Source: Ekhidna sp051379705 (lineage in GTDB: Bacteria; Bacteroidota; Bacteroidia; Cytophagales; Cyclobacteriaceae). From it: 64,000 bases of DNA. Below are positions 60,831 to 64,000 of the stretch, piece after piece. Made by a program: the position numbers and the translations under genes. Every line of letters starts with the position of its first letter. Within the stretch, counting starts at the first letter, position 1. The stretch is taken from positions 2,604,001-2,668,000 of the forward strand of contig NZ_CP179868.1 in NCBI RefSeq assembly GCF_051379705.1, given 5' to 3'. The notes beneath the pieces were generated by a model. That model searched no databases and was not told the origin of the DNA. It saw nothing but the letters and a program-made list of their open reading frames with translations.

Positions 60831-63056
60831 TTAGAACCTCAGATTCAAAGCCAAAAGGAAATTTCTCCCTGCTTGTGGATAGAAATAGTTTTCCCTTACG
60901 ACAAAATCTCCACCAGCATATCCGAACGTATAACCGTTCGATGAATATTCTTCGCTCAGGATGTTATTGACAAGCAAACTCAGATTGACATTCTTCACAG
61001 ATGCCAAGCTAAAATCATAGCTAAGTCTAAGGTCATTAACAAAGTAAGCGTCGATACTGCGTGCATCATTGCTTGTATTGTCAAGGAATTGTTTACCTAC
61101 ATATTTACTTAAGAGAGCCGCTTCGAATCCTTCAAATGGTGAGTATGTCAATCGGCTACCACTAATTACATTGGGCGAGAAGGAAATGTCTGTATCCGTG
61201 AATTGAGTTTCTTCAACATTAAATTCATCAAAGTTGGTACCATAGTTATATAGCACTTCGGTGAAGTTCTTAATCTTGTTTCTGCTCAGTGTCACATTAG
61301 CTTCCCATTTTAACTGATCCGTAAATTGGTAAGCACCCACGAGCTCAATTCCCATTCTATAGCTATCGGGAGCATTTTGGCGTATGTTGGATCCGACATC
61401 ATTGAGTTCGCCAGTTAGCACAAGTTGGTTCTCATAGTCCATCAGATAGTAATTGGCCTGAAAGCTAAATGCCTGACCAAATCTGCGATAGCCAACCTCA
61501 AGATTTTGTAATGTCTCATGCTTTGGTGTTACGCCATTGGGCGCATCTACAAAGTCATTTCGAACCGGCTCACGATTACCTATTGCAAATGAGGCGTAAA
61601 CATTCGACTGTTTATTTAGGACATATGTAGCACCAACCTTGGGATTAAAGAATCTGTAATCATCTCCAGTATCAATCGCTCTAAGATCATTGTCTACACC
61701 TTGTGTTTGATAATCAATGGTACGCAGCTGTAAGTCAGCAAAGAGGTTGAATGCATCATTGAGTTGATAGTTAGCTTTTAAGTAAACATTGAAGTCAGTT
61801 TTCTCACCTACATTATCATAGTAGCGCTCTCGTATATTACTATTGCTGGCAAATTGAGACCAGATAATCTCTCCAAAATGATCTCCATCATACTTGTTCC
61901 AGGCGCCCCCTAGCGTCAAGTCGAGATCGTTATTCAGGTAGTTAATTGAGAATGTGGTTCCATAGAAGTCGTTATCCAGCCACCTTCTTCTGATAAGATC
62001 TGTGGAGGTTACTGTACTATCTCCAATTGTCACATTATTGAGGTTGTAATCTGAAAAATCATCACCTTCTCTGAACTGCTCAAAATAGCCTCTTCCGTAG
62101 GTATAGTGTCCAGCCAGATTGACAGTTAAAGAGGAAGAAATACTATGAGACAAATGAAGCTGATAGTGATCTTGCTGATAGTTGTCCACCTCATTTTCGT
62201 ACAAATAATAGTTGAATGTTCTGCCTGCCGTACGAATGTTTTGTGCTTGCGCTGCTGTATAGCCATTGTTAGCTATTGCAGCTTCAATTCCGGCGGCATC
62301 ATTCTCTAGCACGGCCTGCGGTGTTCCCCACCAGCTTTGATAGGTCACTTCCTTTCCACCAAAAACCAAGGCCTTTAAGATTGTTTTCTTACCATAGTAT
62401 CCTCCTGAAAGGTAGTAGGACTGAAGGTCTGATTCTGCCCGATCAATGTATCCATCAGAGGCAATTTTTGAGAGACGCGACTCAAACGACCACTTGTCAT
62501 TGAGCAAACCCGTATTGTACATCAATGTATGCTTGCGTGTATTGAAGGAGCCGAAACTGTTATTCACTTCTGCGAAAGCATCTTGAGAAGGCACATTTGT
62601 TTGTAAGTTCACCGATGCACCAAATGCAGCGGCTCCATTTGTAGATGTACCCACCCCTCGTTGAATCTGAATATTGTCAACGGAAGAAGCAAGGTCTGGC
62701 ATGTTTACCCAAAAAACTCCGTGTGATTCAGAATCATTCACAGGAATACCATTGATGGTTACATTGATCCGAGTCGCATCACTTCCACGGATTCGAAGGC
62801 CGGTATAACCGACACCGCCACCGGCATCAGAGGTTGTAACAAGTGATGGCGATAGGTTTAATAAAATCGGAAGGTCTTGACCCAGATTCACCTCTTTAAT
62901 TTGCTCACGGGTAATTTCTGAATAAGTCGTTGGCGTGTTTTCGTTGGCACGTGTGGCATAGACAATCACATCATCCAGTTCTTTGGTCTTCAGGCTGTCT
63001 TGGGCAAAAGCAAAGCCTGATATCAGCAAGCATGCTGATTGTAAAAAAATTCTCAT
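60831..63056 (-). CDS. TonB-dependent receptor under TPP riboswitch control (putative thiamine receptor)
   Basis: A 741-residue outer-membrane receptor with a signal peptide (MRIFLQSACLLISGFAFAQ). The plug domain (about 25-150) has DLPILLNLSPSLVTTSDAGG, GLRIRGSDATRINVTINGI and VDNIQIQRGVGTSTNGAAAFG. The barrel follows and ends in GRNFLLALNLRF, with the usual terminal Phe. It has no N-terminal STN or CarboxypepD domain. A TPP riboswitch lies 82 bases upstream, which points to uptake of thiamine or a precursor; such riboswitch-controlled receptors are known in Bacteroidota. It is a single-gene unit closed by the terminator. Confidence 0.93.
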   Translation of the reverse strand: MRIFLQSACLLISGFAFAQDSLKTKELDDVIVYATRANENTPTTYSEITREQIKEVNLGQDLPILLNLSPSLVTTSDAGGGVGYTGLRIRGSDATRINVTINGIPVNDSESHGVFWVNMPDLASSVDNIQIQRGVGTSTNGAAAFGASVNLQTNVPSQDAFAEVNNSFGSFNTRKHTLMYNTGLLNDKWSFESRLSKIASDGYIDRAESDLQSYYLSGGYYGKKTILKALVFGGKEVTYQSWWGTPQAVLENDAAGIEAAIANNGYTAAQAQNIRTAGRTFNYYLYENEVDNYQQDHYQLHLSHSISSSLTVNLAGHYTYGRGYFEQFREGDDFSDYNLNNVTIGDSTVTSTDLIRRRWLDNDFYGTTFSINYLNNDLDLTLGGAWNKYDGDHFGEIIWSQFASNSNIRERYYDNVGEKTDFNVYLKANYQLNDAFNLFADLQLRTIDYQTQGVDNDLRAIDTGDDYRFFNPKVGATYVLNKQSNVYASFAIGNREPVRNDFVDAPNGVTPKHETLQNLEVGYRRFGQAFSFQANYYLMDYENQLVLTGELNDVGSNIRQNAPDSYRMGIELVGAYQFTDQLKWEANVTLSRNKIKNFTEVLYNYGTNFDEFNVEETQFTDTDISFSPNVISGSRLTYSPFEGFEAALLSKYVGKQFLDNTSNDARSIDAYFVNDLRLSYDFSLASVKNVNLSLLVNNILSEEYSSNGYTFGYAGGDFVVRENYFYPQAGRNFLLALNLRF

Positions 63057-63138
63057 TGTTTTAAAACATTAACATTTAACCATCGAAGAGCGGGGACCCT
63101 TCATTATTGGTTATCATACTTGATCTTGAATTCTATCT

Positions 63139-63216
63139 CGATCTGTTCCTACGCCGGCATTATCCGGATCAGGTTTATGGGTATGATCTCAGCCGCTTTT
63201 CGGCACCCCTGTATCG
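63139..63216 (-). ncRNA. TPP (thiamine pyrophosphate) riboswitch
   Basis: On the minus strand the THI-box pieces are in order: CAGGGGTGCC, GGCTGAGATCATACCC, AACCTGATC-CGGATAATGCCGGCGTAGGAA. A closing P1 stem (CGAT near 63216 with ATCG near 63139) frames it. It lies 82 bases before the receptor ATG, with a promoter -7 box just upstream (63221-63228). High thiamine pyrophosphate would be expected to reduce expression. Confidence 0.95.
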
Positions 63217-63220
63217 GGCG

Positions 63221-63228
63221 CAAATGTA
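63221..63228 (-). promoter_or_regulatory. Bacteroidota -7 promoter element of the TPP-controlled receptor
   Basis: TACATTTG on the minus strand matches TAnnTTTG. Transcription would begin right at the riboswitch P1 stem. A TTTA that could be a degenerate -33 box lies about 22 bases further upstream. Confidence 0.6.
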
Positions 63229-63267
63229 ATGATGAGAATAGCGTAATACCTAAAGTGTAACCAAAAC

Positions 63268-64000
63268 TTACAATTCACTCAGCTCCAACCACCTTAACTC
63301 CTTTTCCTCCAGATCATCTTCTACAGCCTTTATCTGATTACTGATTTCCTGAAGTTTTTCGTATTCAGTTTCGGAATTAAGCGATTCCTGAAGTGTCGCT
63401 TTCTTCGCTTCCAACTTTGGAATGTCTTTGTCCAACTGATCTAACTCTCGCTGTTCATTGTAGCTGAGCTTACGAGTCTTTGGCTTTTCAACAACTGTTT
63501 CTTCGATATTTGATTTCTGATTATCCTGTGGTGGCAACTCAGCTATTGGCACTCCTTCTTTATCTCTGTAATCTGTATAGTTACCAGGGAAATCTCGAAT
63601 CTTTCCATTTCCTTCAAATACAAATAAATGGTCAACTAGCCGATCCATGAAGTATCTGTCGTGAGAAACAATCATTAAGCACCCGGCAAAGTTTTGCAGG
63701 TAATCCTCAAGTACATTCAAAGTAGTGATATCCAGATCATTGGTGGGCTCATCCAGGATCAGGAAGTTGGGGTTGGCCATCAGCACGCGCAGGAGTTGTA
63801 ACCTTCGTTTTTCTCCTCCACTGAGTTTTCCAACGAAGTTGTGCTGCATTTTAGGGGGAAACATAAACTGATTGAGTAGCTGTGATGCTGACACCTGACT
63901 TCCATTATCCAATTCAATATATTCAGCAACTTCCTTTACTATATCCAGCACTTTCTTGTTAGGATCGAAGATGGTTTCATCCTGCGTATAGTAGCCAAAT
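63268..64000 (-). CDS. ABC-F ATPase of the Uup type (5'-truncated by window edge)
   Basis: The C-terminal 243 residues of an ABC-F protein; the frame remains open to base 64000. Visible in order are part of the second ABC domain with LSGGEKRRLQLLRVLM (signature), FLILDEPTNDLD (Walker B) and IVSHDRYFMDRLV (H-loop). A linker and a Lys/Glu-rich coiled coil follow (from about ELDQLDKDIPKLEAKKATLQ), typical of the DNA-binding Uup C-terminal domain. ABC-F proteins act on ribosomes or, for Uup, in DNA transposon stability. A start codon seen at 63951 is internal. Confidence 0.9.
   Translation of the reverse strand, partial: FGYYTQDETIFDPNKKVLDIVKEVAEYIELDNGSQVSASQLLNQFMFPPKMQHNFVGKLSGGEKRRLQLLRVLMANPNFLILDEPTNDLDITTLNVLEDYLQNFAGCLMIVSHDRYFMDRLVDHLFVFEGNGKIRDFPGNYTDYRDKEGVPIAELPPQDNQKSNIEETVVEKPKTRKLSYNEQRELDQLDKDIPKLEAKKATLQESLNSETEYEKLQEISNQIKAVEDDLEEKELRWLELSEL

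Noticed and set aside
1..64000. Mobile elements, CRISPR arrays, tRNA or rRNA genes
   Set aside because: No transposase or integrase frame, regularly spaced repeat array, or tRNA/rRNA-like sequence was recognised on reading; small RNAs cannot be excluded by eye.

Overview
The window looks like a chromosomal stretch of a marine-type Bacteroidota, probably of the Cytophagia. The evidence is two large TonB-dependent receptors, DUF4249 and DUF5916 proteins, CarboxypepD_reg/plug-type proteins, the -7 promoter motif TAnnTTTG in front of many transcription units, no visible Shine-Dalgarno sites and frequent TTG/GTG starts. No tRNA, rRNA, CRISPR array or insertion sequence was seen. The only gene-free gap above 300 bases (26879-27243) holds a decayed sulfatase gene.

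Layout. 1-489: end of a DUF456 membrane protein. 486-6541 (minus): UbiA prenyltransferase, a DUF2520 protein and a cytochrome c maturation set, transcribed ccmB-ccmC-ccmD-ccmE-ccmF. CcmE is of the cysteine (CxxxY) type. 6571-35189 (almost all plus): a large Wzx/Wzy-type exopolysaccharide locus. It holds nucleotide-sugar genes (UDP-GlcA epimerase, rfbBAC, UDP-xylose synthase, UDP-HexNAc dehydrogenase, gmd plus a GDP-6-deoxymannose reductase, galE), export genes (SLBB protein, Wzz-like co-polymerase, flippase, polymerase), three glycosyltransferases, a priming transferase, and a complete PAPS supply module (cysC, cysD, cysN, cysQ) next to four sulfotransferase-type genes. This points to a sulfated polysaccharide. 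An antisense secreted glycoside hydrolase and the sulfatase remnant lie inside the locus. A second, WecA-like priming enzyme (35294-36382) follows.

36419-43388: pheS, then minus-strand MoxR ATPase, two SurA/parvulin-type chaperones, and an RsbU/RsbV/RsbW-type partner-switching set. 43504-48691: TonB-dependent receptor, DUF4249 lipoprotein and an MG2/plug-like protein in one operon. 48672-50166 (minus): ribD and free-methionine sulfoxide reductase. 50187-53220: prmC and a DUF5916 outer-membrane protein. 53443-55232: a LytS/LytTR two-component pair with direct repeats upstream. 55216-59070: an ECF sigma factor, a fusion protein (anti-sigma-like cytosolic region, membrane segment, CarboxypepD_reg/plug signature, TonB C-terminus), and a divergent von Willebrand A protein carrying the same CarboxypepD_reg/plug signature. 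59144-60777: beta-barrel protein and aldo/keto reductase. 60831-63228 (minus): a TonB-dependent receptor under a TPP riboswitch. The window ends in an ABC-F ATPase of the Uup type.

How the parts work together. The locus from 11061 onward runs almost without gaps from the HexNAc dehydrogenase through PAPS synthesis to export genes and the first sulfotransferase, so sulfate activation appears co-expressed with polysaccharide assembly rather than with cysteine synthesis. No PAPS reductase or sulfite reductase gene is in the window. Several neighbouring genes concern the cell surface and its signalling: partner switching, the ECF/fusion/VWA group, the LytTR pair and the receptors.
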